The translations under genes and the position numbers were made by a program. Below, one piece after another: positions 17,601 to 26,686 of a stretch of DNA of 64,000 bases (position 1 is the stretch's first letter; each line of letters opens with the position of its first letter). The stretch is taken from the NCBI GenBank assembly GCA_947166335.1, contig CAMVDS010000002.1:1-64000 (forward strand), in the 5' to 3' direction. The stretch is from an uncultured Mollicutes bacterium. GTDB taxonomy: Bacteria; Bacillota_I; Bacilli_A; Acholeplasmatales; JAEDCM01. Below the pieces are notes generated by a model. It worked only from the letters and a program-made list of their open reading frames with translations, ran no database searches and was not told the origin of the DNA.

Positions 17601-19159
17601 ATCATTCCTGTATCGAATTTAGCGTTATGAGCTACTAATATAGTACCTTTAATGAAATTATAGAATTCTCTAAGTACTACACTTCTATCCTCGCCTTCTT
17701 TTTCTAACATTGCATTAGTTATATTAGTTAAATTAACAATTTTGTCAGGAAGAGGACGTTCAGTCTTAATTAATTTTTCAAATGAAGTTGTATGCTTACC
17801 ATTATGTAATTTATAAGCACCAATTTCAATTATCTCATCAAATTGATTTGATAAACCTGTTGTTTCTACGTCAAATACAGTAAATGTTGCATCTTCTAAA
17901 TCTATATCCATATCATTAAAAGCAATCATTATATCGCTTTTATCAACTTTGGATAATTCAACACCGTATATAGGCTTTATGCCTGCCTTGTCACATGCTT
18001 TAGCAAATGTAGGGAATCCATAAACACCATCATGGTCAGTCAAGGCAATGGCTTTATGACCCCATTTTTTAGCTGTTGAGACATAATCTTCAATTTCACC
18101 TACTGCATCCATTTGGCTCATCTTTGAATGGACGTGTAATTCTACTCTTTTTTCTTCTTCCTCATCCATTCTACCTTTTATATTAGGTTTTTCAATTGCT
18201 TCTATTGTTCTTGCTCTTAAAACTACATCTTTATCGTAAGAGCTATAGAATGCTGTACCATCTATTTCTACCCAGTCAGACGGTTTTATTTTTTTCATTT
18301 CATCTAATTCTTTATCATCAAAAATATATTTTACTGATGATATAGTATCAGTATAATCAGTTATTGTTATATTAAAAATAGTTAATTTTCCTGATTTATA
18401 TTTTGAACTTTCAGTAGTCTTAAAATCTGTTTTTAATACTTCTCCTCTTATCCTAAAAGCAAGTGGGCCTTTAGTATTTTCATAATCACTTAAGCCAAGC
18501 ATATCAGAAGGTATTACTGATATAGGCTCAACTACTTTAGATGAATATTCTTTTTCTTTTCTCTTGCCATAATAGCTTGGTTTTTCATTAGTTTGTTTAG
18601 GATGAGACATATCACTTTCAGATAATTTAACTGTTTTTACTCCAAAATCATCTTCTAATACTACCTCAACTTCTTTTTCCGCTTTAACATTTTCTACAAA
18701 TGATTTTATTTCTATTGTTATAGGCATACCTAATATACTAAATCTTTTTTCTATTTCTCTAGTATATAAGTTAAAATTAACAAAAGAATCTGGAACATTA
18801 ATAACAAATTTATTATCAATAAATTCCACGTTTAATCCTTTAAGCACTAACAATCTACTCTTTGTTTTACATAAATCGTTTAAAACATCATTATAATATG
18901 AAATCATATCTATTTCACTATAATTAGCTTGTTCTAAATAATTAATTAACAAATTATATTTAACGCCTAAATTCTTATCTAAGAATTCCTCTGCTTTAGA
19001 ATAGAAGTCAATGATATCATTTGAATCTACTAAAGATTTAAATGCCACAATAACATTATAGGTTTCTGTTTTCTTGTTTGCAGAAATACTAGAGCTAACA
19101 TATTTATCTAATATTTCCTTGCTTAAATCAAATGTCTCAGACATCTTTTTTAAAAGCAT
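14636..19159 (-). CDS. polC: DNA polymerase III, PolC-type
   Basis: A 1507-residue replicative polymerase, slightly longer than the usual ~1440. In order: N-terminal domain, OB-fold (about 225-320), PHP domain (VELHVHSKMSQMDA near 336 and ALTDHDGVYGFP), inserted DEDD 3'-5' exonuclease (FTVFDVETTGLSNQFDEIIE near 430, AHNAKFD), and the polymerase palm. The catalytic PDIDLNFSGEYQG is near residue 1006, preceded by the Cys-rich CPRCKF / CPICGTP zinc site. It copies the chromosome at the fork with its own proofreading. The PolC form is specific to low-GC Gram-positives and Mollicutes and anchors the taxonomic guess. GAGGTGTTATT precedes the ATG; a second ATG five codons on (19144) is a less likely start. 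Confidence 0.97.
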   Translation of the reverse strand: MLLKKMSETFDLSKEILDKYVSSSISANKKTETYNVIVAFKSLVDSNDIIDFYSKAEEFLDKNLGVKYNLLINYLEQANYSEIDMISYYNDVLNDLCKTKSRLLVLKGLNVEFIDNKFVINVPDSFVNFNLYTREIEKRFSILGMPITIEIKSFVENVKAEKEVEVVLEDDFGVKTVKLSESDMSHPKQTNEKPSYYGKRKEKEYSSKVVEPISVIPSDMLGLSDYENTKGPLAFRIRGEVLKTDFKTTESSKYKSGKLTIFNITITDYTDTISSVKYIFDDKELDEMKKIKPSDWVEIDGTAFYSSYDKDVVLRARTIEAIEKPNIKGRMDEEEEKRVELHVHSKMSQMDAVGEIEDYVSTAKKWGHKAIALTDHDGVYGFPTFAKACDKAGIKPIYGVELSKVDKSDIMIAFNDMDIDLEDATFTVFDVETTGLSNQFDEIIEIGAYKLHNGKHTTSFEKLIKTERPLPDKIVNLTNITNAMLEKEGEDRSVVLREFYNFIKGTILVAHNAKFDTGMIYESFKRNGIEFEEFPVLDTLQLFRLFHFDELKKFGLDQMTKFYKIQLTDHHRAKDDAYATMECFAKMLDELRMKGVSNYNKVNSLIPDDWWKWPFGSHITILANNQVGYKNLFKILSDSLTVHMYNRTRALTEVIDKYHEGVLIGSACINGEIFETALNRSYDELLEKMKFYDYIEVQPISVYAHLRIGTYLDPDYRLQEAVKRIIKAADELGKMVVATGDVHYLNLEDRKYRDIYLRTKGLGGALHPLVKYPGVTEQHLRTTKEMLDAFSFLDNDLARKIVIENTNKIADMIEPIQVFPKGLFDPADDEFKDSLGVPSIEKELIRMVNENAHNIYGDELPLIVKERLDKELNSIVTNKFCSVYYMAHILVKKSLEDGYLVGSRGSVGSSFVATMMNITEVNPLSPHYRCPRCKFSSFKMNDEEREKYGVRPIEAELQEKLKDVDSGFDLPDAICPICGTPLKKDGHDIPFETFLGFKGDKVPDIDLNFSGEYQGKAHAFIRDVMGYDNAFRAGTLQTVADKTAFGYVLGYCEDNHISMRKAEKERVANIIQGVKRTTGQHPGGIVVVPKRIDIYDVTPIQYPSDDTTNEFRTTHFEYHSFESNLLKLDILGHDDPTIIRYLMNYVNEHPNEFPFNRAQDIPVDDSNVYKIFGSTEVLNVNPDDILSEVGSLAIPEFGTDFVRQMLIDTKPKRFAELVKISGLSHGTNVWLNNAKDLVTGKKTDYGKIQFSSIIGCRDDIMVDLMYMGLEPSMSFKIMEFVRKGKPKKDPASWEGHVKYMREHGVPEWYIWSCGQIEYMFPKAHATAYVLMALRIAWFKVYKPLLFYSGFFSKRVDTFDVVRMCSDEKTIRNRVVNLMENKLEDGEELSSAKIDGHIQCLRVALEMVCRGMHFKMVDINNSLATEFKIIEEENALLCPFIAIDGLGAAVAEGIVEERNKKPFSSIADVLSRTKINKTIADVMVSLGCFGDLVSEQDEEEETNLFSFN

Positions 19160-19199
19160 AATAACACCTCATTATATATTTTAAAAATAATTTCTTATT

Positions 19200-19514
19200 T
19201 TAATTTTCAACTTCAATAATTAATTCTTTATAACTACACTTTATATTATTTTTTTCTAAAATATCTTTAGCAATATTGCTAAGTTTATATGTAATAATAC
19301 ATTTAACATTTAAGTCTATGATTAAAGAAGAAATGAAAGAATTTATTTCTTTCACTCCTAAAGTAAATAATTTAAAATCTAATTTGCTAGATATAAATTC
19401 ATTTATAGCAACTTCTATATCTTTATTATTTGTTAGTACTATGCCATTATAAACTAAGACAGTACTACAACCACTATCTAGCATTTTTTTTGCTGTTAAA
19501 AGATCATTATCCAT
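19200..19514 (-). CDS. DUF1893 protein (deaminase-like fold, non-catalytic family)
   Basis: A 104-residue protein matching the DUF1893 pattern: a short opening helix (DLLTAKKMLDSG), a VLVYNG strand, FISSKLDFKLFTLGVKEINS, then VKCIITYKLSNIAKDILEKN ending in KCSYKELI. The family (structure TM1506) has a cytidine-deaminase-like fold without the zinc-site residues, and its role is unknown. The sequence here also lacks the H/C-x-E and PCxxC motifs. It lies between the serine-hydrolase-like gene and polC with a terminator just upstream, and has its own GAGGTAAG ribosome site. Confidence 0.7.
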   Translation of the reverse strand: MDNDLLTAKKMLDSGCSTVLVYNGIVLTNNKDIEVAINEFISSKLDFKLFTLGVKEINSFISSLIIDLNVKCIITYKLSNIAKDILEKNNIKCSYKELIIEVEN

Positions 19515-19536
19515 ATAAACTTACCTCAACACTGTT

Positions 19537-19560
19537 AAAAAAGAGGCTTTTGACCTCTTT
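19537..19560 (-). terminator. Terminator after the serine-hydrolase-like gene
   Basis: AAGAGGTCAAAAGCCTCTT on the minus strand is followed by T6, immediately after the stop codon. It separates the Jet/serine-hydrolase unit from the DUF1893 and polC genes. Confidence 0.8.
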
Positions 19561-20528
19561 TAAATTTTATCAAATAATTCAACTATCATCTTTGGTAATG
19601 ATTGTTGTGAACCTTCTTGTGATAAATAACCTGTACAGAAAGTTCTATTGTCTAAATCGGCAAATACAAATGCTCCAGTATAACCGAATTGTCCAAGTAT
19701 TGTTCTTTTTGATTTTAGCTTCATTAAGCCTCCACCATAAAGAATATTACCATATCCATTTTCCATAGAGCCAAATTCTTTTAATTTTTTGATTAGATCT
19801 CTATCGAATAATCTTCCATCAAAGAAGGCAATGATAAATTTCATTAATTCTCTTGCCGTACTAATTAGTCCACCGCTACCATATGAACTAATAATTAGAT
19901 TAGGTCTTTTTTGAGCTTTACCATCTAAGAACATTGCTGGAATATATTCATTCTCGCTTTCAGGAATATATGTAGATTTTAAATTAAGTGGATAAATTAT
20001 ATATTCTTTATAAACTTCTCTTAATCCTAATCCTGTTACTTTTTCTAAAATATAAGCTAATAAGTCTATATTTAAGTTAGAATAGTAAGCATTCTTTCCT
20101 GGCTTGCAAACTCCACTAAGTTGTTTAGTCCAATTAATTTTATCATCAAATGTATATGAGATATCGCTTTTTCCAATAACTGGTTTTACATAATTATCAA
20201 AATAATCCGCAATACCACTTGTTTGATATAATAAATCCTTAATTGAAATAACTTTTGAATGATCTAAACCTTTAATATTACATAAATCTTTAACTTGTTC
20301 AGGTGATAAATAATTAGTTATTTTACTATCAAGAATTAATTTTTTATTTTCAACAAGTCTTAAAATGCAGGCAATAGTAAATAATTTAGTAACGCCACCA
20401 CATACGAATTTTTTGTCTAAATCAATTCCATATTGAGCATTAAATCCATCACCATTTTTTTTGATATATAGGACACCTTCATATGCATTTTTAGAATATT
20501 CTTTAAATATTTGTTCAAATTTTTCCAT
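19560..20528 (-). CDS. Class C beta-lactamase-like serine hydrolase fold, catalytic Ser replaced by Gly
   Basis: A 322-residue cytosolic-looking protein (no signal peptide) with the class C beta-lactamase/PBP-like fold: ...CGGVTKLFTIACILRLVE, then ISIKDLLYQTSGIADYF, then AYYSNLNIDLLAYILEKVTG, then YGSGGLISTARELMKFI. In the family the first block reads S-x-x-K with the nucleophilic serine; here the position is Gly45 (codon GGC) while Lys48 and the Tyr149-Ser-Asn motif remain. It is therefore probably not a hydrolase. It lies 22 bases after the JetC-like gene, so it is likely the last gene of that operon, in the place where JetD is often found. Confidence 0.8.
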   Translation of the reverse strand: MEKFEQIFKEYSKNAYEGVLYIKKNGDGFNAQYGIDLDKKFVCGGVTKLFTIACILRLVENKKLILDSKITNYLSPEQVKDLCNIKGLDHSKVISIKDLLYQTSGIADYFDNYVKPVIGKSDISYTFDDKINWTKQLSGVCKPGKNAYYSNLNIDLLAYILEKVTGLGLREVYKEYIIYPLNLKSTYIPESENEYIPAMFLDGKAQKRPNLIISSYGSGGLISTARELMKFIIAFFDGRLFDRDLIKKLKEFGSMENGYGNILYGGGLMKLKSKRTILGQFGYTGAFVFADLDNRTFCTGYLSQEGSQQSLPKMIVELFDKI

Positions 20529-20549
20529 AATAATCCCCCTTGTTTGGAA

Positions 20550-23500
20550 CTACTTATTAATTTTAGGCATAATGTAAGAGTTTCTTCCTTGACGTAAAAC
20601 AATTAATGTTGTATCAACATAATTTGTAATAACATCAAGTTTCTCTGGTGGTGTTGCAATTATTAATTGAACACCTAATGGTCTAACGAATTCCATTAAT
20701 CTTGCAATTCTGTTAGGGTCCATCTTATTGAATGCTTCGTCAAAGATAATTAGACCGATTGATGATCTTGCTGTTTGATAAATTTGTACGAATGAAGCGA
20801 TTATTGATACATAGAATGGAACTTGGTTTTCTCCACCTGACTTTTCTCCACTTGTCTTAGAGAATAAGTAAGTATCTCCATTTGCATTAGTTACTCTAAT
20901 ATCATAATCCATGTATGTTCTATAATCTGTGAATTTAGAAATTACGCCTTCACTATTGATTTCTTCAACAGCTAGAGTATCAAATAACATATTTAATTCA
21001 TCTTGATATCTAATTTCAAATTCAGGTGTAATGATAGGACCATTATTATCAGCGCTATCACTCATAACCATATCATAGATACCTGAGAATTCTTTAGATT
21101 TAGGGAAGATGAATTCATAAGTATCTTCACCAAATCTAATTTCACTTAATGTCTTATTAATCTTACTTACACCATCTTGTGCAGCAAGGATATTACTTCT
21201 AAGTTTAGCTAAGAAATCTTCTTTGAAAATCTTTTCAGTATCTTCTCTAGCATTTCTAACCTTATCTTCATATTCAACTAGATGTGAATTAACAAGTTTA
21301 TCATATTCATCAATATAATTTGCCATATTAGCATAACCTAAGTTACCTTGGAAATTATGTTCGTTATTATATTGAAGTTGTAATCTCTTTAATTCATCTT
21401 CTAAGTGAGATATTTGTCTATTGTTAGCTTCTTGTTCTTTTGTATATTTGTTATATAATTCATGAGCATTCATAGTCTTTATATCTTCACGATAGATTGT
21501 GAATACTTCATTTTCAAGGCTAACGTTTTGGTTCTTAATATCTGTGAAAATTTGTTGATATTCAAGGATACTATTTTCATTTTGACCAATTTCATCATTG
21601 ATTGATTCAATGCTACCCTTAATTCTACCTAATTCTTCATATGCAGCTACTAAATCACCATTTAATTGTTTTAATCTAGCAGTAACCTTATCATATTCTC
21701 TTTGAATATCATTAGCACTATCAGATTTTTCATCAATCTTTCTGTTAGATAAGTCTTTAATTAAATTCTTTTGTGATTCATAAGCAATTACGCTACTCAT
21801 TCCTTCAACTAAATCTGTGATATTTAATCTAGTAATAAAGTTGATTTCTTCTTCATATCTTCTAATAGCTTCTTCATTTTGAATATATTCTTTATGAACG
21901 ATACGCTCTTGTTCTTGATACTTAGGAATTTGTTTATTAATAGCATCTTTACCAATGAATGGTTTTTCAATATTAATGTTAAGTTGTCTAACTGTATAGT
22001 TGTTATAAACAACTGAATCTTTAGTTAATGCTCTACTATAGTTTTCTAGATCATGGATATCTTTAGCGCGCATTACATTACCTAAAACCATATTTACATA
22101 ACGTTTAGCATATTTATTACCTGAAGTGATAACTTCAGCTACTGATCCACTATCACATGAATCGTATCCAACCATTTTCTTTGTATTAACTAAACCAACA
22201 CCAAATACTTGTTTCTTAGCTTTAATGTCATTAAATACATCAAGAGCAAAATCAAAATATTGTGGTTCAATGATTAAAGTAAATCTTTGACTACCTAAAT
22301 AATTTTCAATAGCATCTTGCCATGATAAATCAGTTATTTCAAGTAATTCTGCTAAAATCTTAACTTCAGCATCCATTCCAGCTTTTTGGAAAGCTTCATT
22401 GATAGAATCTCTTAATGAAACAACATTTGGATTATAACGCATCTTTCTTCCTTCTAGTGATTTAATGATGTTTATAATTGTTTCATATTTTCTTGAAATA
22501 TCTTTCTTATTTTGTCTAAGTAGACTAGCTTCTTCATAGATTTCTTCTTTTCTATCATTTAAATCATCATTAATTGATAATAACTTTGTCTTTAAATCGT
22601 TAAAGTTATCTTCATCAACATCTTTTAGATTTAAACTTCTTAATTGCTTATATGCTTTATAATCATTTCTATCCATATAAGCATCAAGCATTGTGTTATT
22701 AGAAATAATAGCTTGTAAATATTTTTGTTTCTTATTTTCGATAACATTTAATTCACTACGTAATTTATCAATTTGGTTTTGTAATTGTTCTTTACTCTTA
22801 AATGATTCACTATTTAATAAGTCACTATATAATACTTTACTGTTTTCATCATAAATTCTAATATTGTTTTCTAAAGTCTTAATTTTGTCTAATTGATCAT
22901 CTCTGTTAGACATAACTTTCTTTAATTCAACTTTAAGCTTAGCTACTTTTCCTTTTAATTCTTCAATACCTACTAATTTAACTAATAAATCATTAACTGT
23001 AGATTTCTCATTCTTTATTCTAATATTAGCCGCAATAGTGTTAATTTCGCTTAAACTAGCGATTTTTCTTTTGATAAGTTTTAGAGTTCTCTCTAAATCT
23101 TTATACATTCTAATACTATCTTGAATAGTTTCTACATCGATTTTCTTTTCATCAAGTAAATATTGATAAATGAATTCTTTAACGTTTTTAATAGGCTTAA
23201 AAGCAAGTGCCTTTGGAATAAGTGTAAAGAATTTTTCATTTATTGGACCATAAATATTTCTAAATGCGATTTTAGCTTCTCTTTTTGTTTGATAGAAGTT
23301 TTCAAATGATTTGTTTTCTTTGCATTGTGAAATAGTTAAAATTAAACCATCCTTAATAAACATATCATCTGTCATTTGACATATTGACGAATGGAACATA
23401 AATCTAACTTCTGGATTGTTTTTCTTGCATTCAAGAATAACACCAACAACAAAATATTTATTTTCCATATCATCAAAGAATTCTAATGCTACATGAGATG

Positions 23501-23762
23501 TAACATCTCCTTCTCTTAAGTATTCTTGATCATCTAGACCAAGCTTACAGCATACATATCCTCTAAGTTCACGATTAGAGAATTCATTTGCTGCTTGGTT
23601 GAACTTTTGTTCACCAGCTGTTAAAACATATTGGATGGCATCAATAATTGTTGATTTACCAGCACCATTAGCACCAGTAAGTAGGATGTCATTTTTAACT
23701 TCAATTGTTTCATTAGCAAAATAATGCCAATTAATTAATTTAATCTTAGTTAGCTTCTTCAT
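20550..23762 (-). CDS. jetC: JetC/MksB-like SMC-family ATPase
   Basis: A 1070-residue SMC/SbcC-like ATPase: Walker A TGANGAGKST at residues 29-38, two long coiled coils (about 230-450 and 620-870) around a hinge-like globular part, ABC signature TSGEKSGGENQ near 970, and Walker B GLIIFDEAFNKMD near 1005. In Wadjet and Mks systems this subunit, with JetA (kleisin) and JetB, extrudes DNA loops and recognises plasmid-sized circles. ATG 23762 is chosen because GGAGGTATAAGTG precedes it; it starts inside the last codons of jetB, so translation is coupled. All ATPase motifs are intact, unlike those of the pseudoenzymes nearby. Confidence 0.85.
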   Translation of the reverse strand: MKKLTKIKLINWHYFANETIEVKNDILLTGANGAGKSTIIDAIQYVLTAGEQKFNQAANEFSNRELRGYVCCKLGLDDQEYLREGDVTSHVALEFFDDMENKYFVVGVILECKKNNPEVRFMFHSSICQMTDDMFIKDGLILTISQCKENKSFENFYQTKREAKIAFRNIYGPINEKFFTLIPKALAFKPIKNVKEFIYQYLLDEKKIDVETIQDSIRMYKDLERTLKLIKRKIASLSEINTIAANIRIKNEKSTVNDLLVKLVGIEELKGKVAKLKVELKKVMSNRDDQLDKIKTLENNIRIYDENSKVLYSDLLNSESFKSKEQLQNQIDKLRSELNVIENKKQKYLQAIISNNTMLDAYMDRNDYKAYKQLRSLNLKDVDEDNFNDLKTKLLSINDDLNDRKEEIYEEASLLRQNKKDISRKYETIINIIKSLEGRKMRYNPNVVSLRDSINEAFQKAGMDAEVKILAELLEITDLSWQDAIENYLGSQRFTLIIEPQYFDFALDVFNDIKAKKQVFGVGLVNTKKMVGYDSCDSGSVAEVITSGNKYAKRYVNMVLGNVMRAKDIHDLENYSRALTKDSVVYNNYTVRQLNINIEKPFIGKDAINKQIPKYQEQERIVHKEYIQNEEAIRRYEEEINFITRLNITDLVEGMSSVIAYESQKNLIKDLSNRKIDEKSDSANDIQREYDKVTARLKQLNGDLVAAYEELGRIKGSIESINDEIGQNENSILEYQQIFTDIKNQNVSLENEVFTIYREDIKTMNAHELYNKYTKEQEANNRQISHLEDELKRLQLQYNNEHNFQGNLGYANMANYIDEYDKLVNSHLVEYEDKVRNAREDTEKIFKEDFLAKLRSNILAAQDGVSKINKTLSEIRFGEDTYEFIFPKSKEFSGIYDMVMSDSADNNGPIITPEFEIRYQDELNMLFDTLAVEEINSEGVISKFTDYRTYMDYDIRVTNANGDTYLFSKTSGEKSGGENQVPFYVSIIASFVQIYQTARSSIGLIIFDEAFNKMDPNRIARLMEFVRPLGVQLIIATPPEKLDVITNYVDTTLIVLRQGRNSYIMPKINK

Positions 23763-24348
23763 CACTTATACCTCCATCATAACTTTGTAGTAATTCATAC
23801 AATACTTCAATGTTATAGTTGTTAACTGCTAGAAGAATTGTAGGATAAATTATAACATCGCATGATCCTCTAGTTACATCGCCTTGAGGCTCAATAAGAT
23901 TAAATCTCTTAAACATTCTAATGATTTGAACTAAATCAGTTTTATAAATCTTCTTTTTATATTCAAGTGATTCATATTTTTGATGTATTTCGTCTACTTT
24001 AACACTTACAGTATTTCCACTATCTGTGTAACTTGTTACTTTTTCTTGATATAAGATTCTAAGAATAATTAAGATTATACTTTCATTTTTCTTAAGTCTT
24101 AACATATTCTTATTACTTCTATTATATAATTGGATTGCTCCGTTTTCAGTAGATAATATTACTTCCCAACCCATAATTTCGAAATATTCATCGAATAATC
24201 TCTTATAATTTAAAACGAAATAATAAGCATCCTTTGTATCTTTTTTATCCTTTGATAGGAAGTTGTTAAATAATAATTGATTACAAACATTTGAAAACAT
24301 TTGTTTTTCTTTGTCATTAAATTTCTCATATGTCTCTAAAAAACTCAT
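23746..24348 (-). CDS. jetB: JetB/MksE-like protein (DUF4194)
   Basis: A 200-residue protein of two winged-helix-like units, matching DUF4194/MksE/JetB by length, order and context: EQMFSNVCNQLLFNNFLS-type opening, FDEYFEIMGWEVILSTENG near residue 58, and VQIIRMFKRFNLIEPQGD near residue 147. It would dimerise and bind the kleisin JetA and the ATPase heads of JetC. It lies three bases after jetA and overlaps the start of jetC. GGAGATAGCTT precedes the ATG. The assignment depends on gene order and general fold as much as on motifs. Confidence 0.8.
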   Translation of the reverse strand: MSFLETYEKFNDKEKQMFSNVCNQLLFNNFLSKDKKDTKDAYYFVLNYKRLFDEYFEIMGWEVILSTENGAIQLYNRSNKNMLRLKKNESIILIILRILYQEKVTSYTDSGNTVSVKVDEIHQKYESLEYKKKIYKTDLVQIIRMFKRFNLIEPQGDVTRGSCDVIIYPTILLAVNNYNIEVLYELLQSYDGGISDEEAN

Positions 24349-24351
24349 AAG

Positions 24352-25740
24352 CTATCTCCTCGCAATCTCGAAATCGTTAATTAAGAATTTATCGGTTTCG
24401 TATTTTTCATTTAATTTTGTAATATTATATCCATCGTTTGTTGTTCCATAAACTAAAACATATAGTAACCTTGTTACAGCATCAGGGTCAACATTTTCAC
24501 TAAATATTTGTGATGCTCTAACTGAATCTGTCTTAGATAAAATCATATCAACAAACTTCTTTATAGCAACTTCACTAAACTTAGAATTATAAGCTTCTAA
24601 GAATGCTTTTTGTAAATCATCTAAATCATCTGGTCTTTCTTTAATAGTTAATGAACTATTAGTAATTGGTCTAGTGAAAATCTTAGGTGATTGTAATGAA
24701 CCTGTTTGTAATGCTTGTTGTTGTGAAATGGTAAATAATGGTTCTATTTTACTCATCAATTGATGTTCTGTTAAGCCTTTATCTTGTGTCATGAACTTTA
24801 AGATATAATTTAGTTTTCCTAAAGTATCTGTTTCATTATTTAATAAGAACTTAATCTTTGTAATTGTTGAATTAACATAAACCTTATTCTTAAGTTCAAT
24901 TTCATTCATTAATTCATCTAAATTATTGAAAATATCAATTGTGTCATTAATTGATCTAGTTACAGCAAATTCTGCTTCTTCTCTTGTAGATTCTTTATCA
25001 ATCATATGCCAGCCAATTAATTTTTCCATTAATAGACTATTTCCATATATTTCTTCAAGCTTTTCTAAGATTCTACGCTTATATCTATCAACATTATCGT
25101 AAGTTTTTAATCTTTGGTAAGATTTATCAACAAGTTGAGTCTTATAGTCGATTAATTTTTCCATTAATTCTCTAACACCAGTGTTTTCACTAATACTTGA
25201 GATATAATCTCTAAGTTTTAAATTAATTTTCTTTAATTCATTAATAAATTCTAATGATAATCTAGCTACTTGATTTAAAACGATATTCATTTCTTCATTT
25301 GAAGATTTTGTTAGTAATGAATATATAGAGAATAAGTAACCTTTATATTCAAATACTGTATAATCATTTTCTTCAACTTCTTTTGGAGCAGCTATTCTAT
25401 CAAAGCCCTCTAATAATGTTAAAGCATAATATCTAAAACTTACTAAGTCATTATAGTTATTATCTGTTTCTAAAACTAACCATCCTGTTTGAGAAAGCCT
25501 GTTTAAAACATAATTTGCTTTTTCTCTTGAAGTTTGAGTAACCTCATCATCTTCTTGAAAATCTGGACTTTCATCAAAATAATCAACAAGTTCCTCCATT
25601 GCTTCGTCCCTTGTAACATCGAAGCCCATCTTTTTATCGTATAAATCATAGATTCTTTTTAAGCAATCATAATATATACACTTGTTTTTTGAGGCTAGAA
25701 TGCTAAAAAAGTTAGCAGGGACAACATCAAAAATATTCAT
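24352..25740 (-). CDS. jetA: JetA/MksF-like kleisin subunit (DUF5716 type)
   Basis: A 462-residue, mostly helical protein opening MNIFDVVPANFFSILASKNK, typical of the JetA family once called DUF5716 (PF18982). It has an N-terminal winged-helix region (to ~130), a long helical middle (about 140-300) and a C-terminal part with RPDDLDDLQKAFLEAYNSKF. Kleisins bridge the two SMC heads and recruit JetB. It is the first gene of the jetA-jetB-jetC unit, 12 bases after the DUF1189-like gene, and is preceded by AGGGAGTGATTCT. No JetD (Toprim-type nuclease) is encoded anywhere in the window. Confidence 0.8.
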   Translation of the reverse strand: MNIFDVVPANFFSILASKNKCIYYDCLKRIYDLYDKKMGFDVTRDEAMEELVDYFDESPDFQEDDEVTQTSREKANYVLNRLSQTGWLVLETDNNYNDLVSFRYYALTLLEGFDRIAAPKEVEENDYTVFEYKGYLFSIYSLLTKSSNEEMNIVLNQVARLSLEFINELKKINLKLRDYISSISENTGVRELMEKLIDYKTQLVDKSYQRLKTYDNVDRYKRRILEKLEEIYGNSLLMEKLIGWHMIDKESTREEAEFAVTRSINDTIDIFNNLDELMNEIELKNKVYVNSTITKIKFLLNNETDTLGKLNYILKFMTQDKGLTEHQLMSKIEPLFTISQQQALQTGSLQSPKIFTRPITNSSLTIKERPDDLDDLQKAFLEAYNSKFSEVAIKKFVDMILSKTDSVRASQIFSENVDPDAVTRLLYVLVYGTTNDGYNITKLNEKYETDKFLINDFEIARR

Positions 25741-25752
25741 AGAATCACTCCC

Positions 25753-26574
25753 TTATTCCATTGTTTTTTCTATATTATTAGTATTTCTCATTGCGATAAC
25801 AAAATATATAATTCCTATTGCTATACCGATATATGAGCATATAGTTAAGCCATATAGCGAATCAATTATTTGCCCAACTATTTCTATAGCAAAAGAATAC
25901 ATCGAAATTACAAAGCATTCTTTAAATGAAATGCCTTTTAATCCCCTTTCTAAGAAAGCAAATGCTAAATCAAAGATTATAACTATAAAAAATACTCTTG
26001 CGAATTCTTTTAACACATCAAAAGTAATCCAAATACCTTTAATATCATTAACTACTTTGTCATAAGCTGCTTCTATTTTTTCAAAGCTTTCATTTCTTTC
26101 TTTATAATTTGTATTATTAATAAAATCAAAATCTAAACCATTTAAGTTCAAATCATCATATGAATAAGTTTTAATCTTATTTCCTAAAAAATAGATTTCA
26201 ATATCATTTGTGTTAAGCTTTACAACATAATATACATTTATTGTCACAAATGAATTAATATCTATATCATCAGTTGGTAAAACAATCGCAACTTTTTCTC
26301 CTAAAACAGTACCTTCAGCTTTATTTGTAATAGTTAAAGTATTGTTTGTAATATTTCCTTCTAGAAAGCTATCTTTGTTTTCTAATAATAATTCTCTAAT
26401 TGCATATTTAGTTGAAACGCTCGCTCCACTTGTTCTAACAGATGAAATTAAAGTAGGTAATGTCACAATAAAACTCAAAACAAAAATATATAAAATTACT
26501 AAAATGACATTATCTTTTCTAAATTGTGGAATTGAACTTGGGTTAGCTAAACTAGCTCTAAGTCTTTTTAACAT
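25753..26574 (-). CDS. DUF1189-like membrane protein
   Basis: A 273-residue protein with an N-terminal helix (VILVILYIFVLSFIVTLPTL, residues 24-43), a ~120-residue probably extracytoplasmic domain, and four C-terminal helices from about residue 185. This follows the DUF1189 (PF06691) plan, as does the soluble opening RASLANPSSIPQFRK. Function is unknown. It precedes jetA by 12 bases on the same strand and probably heads the same transcript, which makes it a candidate membrane accessory of the SMC-like system, though the pairing may be accidental. GGAGATGCATT precedes the ATG. Confidence 0.65.
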   Translation of the reverse strand: MLKRLRASLANPSSIPQFRKDNVILVILYIFVLSFIVTLPTLISSVRTSGASVSTKYAIRELLLENKDSFLEGNITNNTLTITNKAEGTVLGEKVAIVLPTDDIDINSFVTINVYYVVKLNTNDIEIYFLGNKIKTYSYDDLNLNGLDFDFINNTNYKERNESFEKIEAAYDKVVNDIKGIWITFDVLKEFARVFFIVIIFDLAFAFLERGLKGISFKECFVISMYSFAIEIVGQIIDSLYGLTICSYIGIAIGIIYFVIAMRNTNNIEKTME

Positions 26575-26686
26575 AATGCATCTCCTACACTCTCAATATA
26601 TATTATAACATATATATTGTCGATTTAACACAAAAAAATAATATAATTTAAAAATATTAAATGCTATAATTTAAGTGGTGAGTAAT

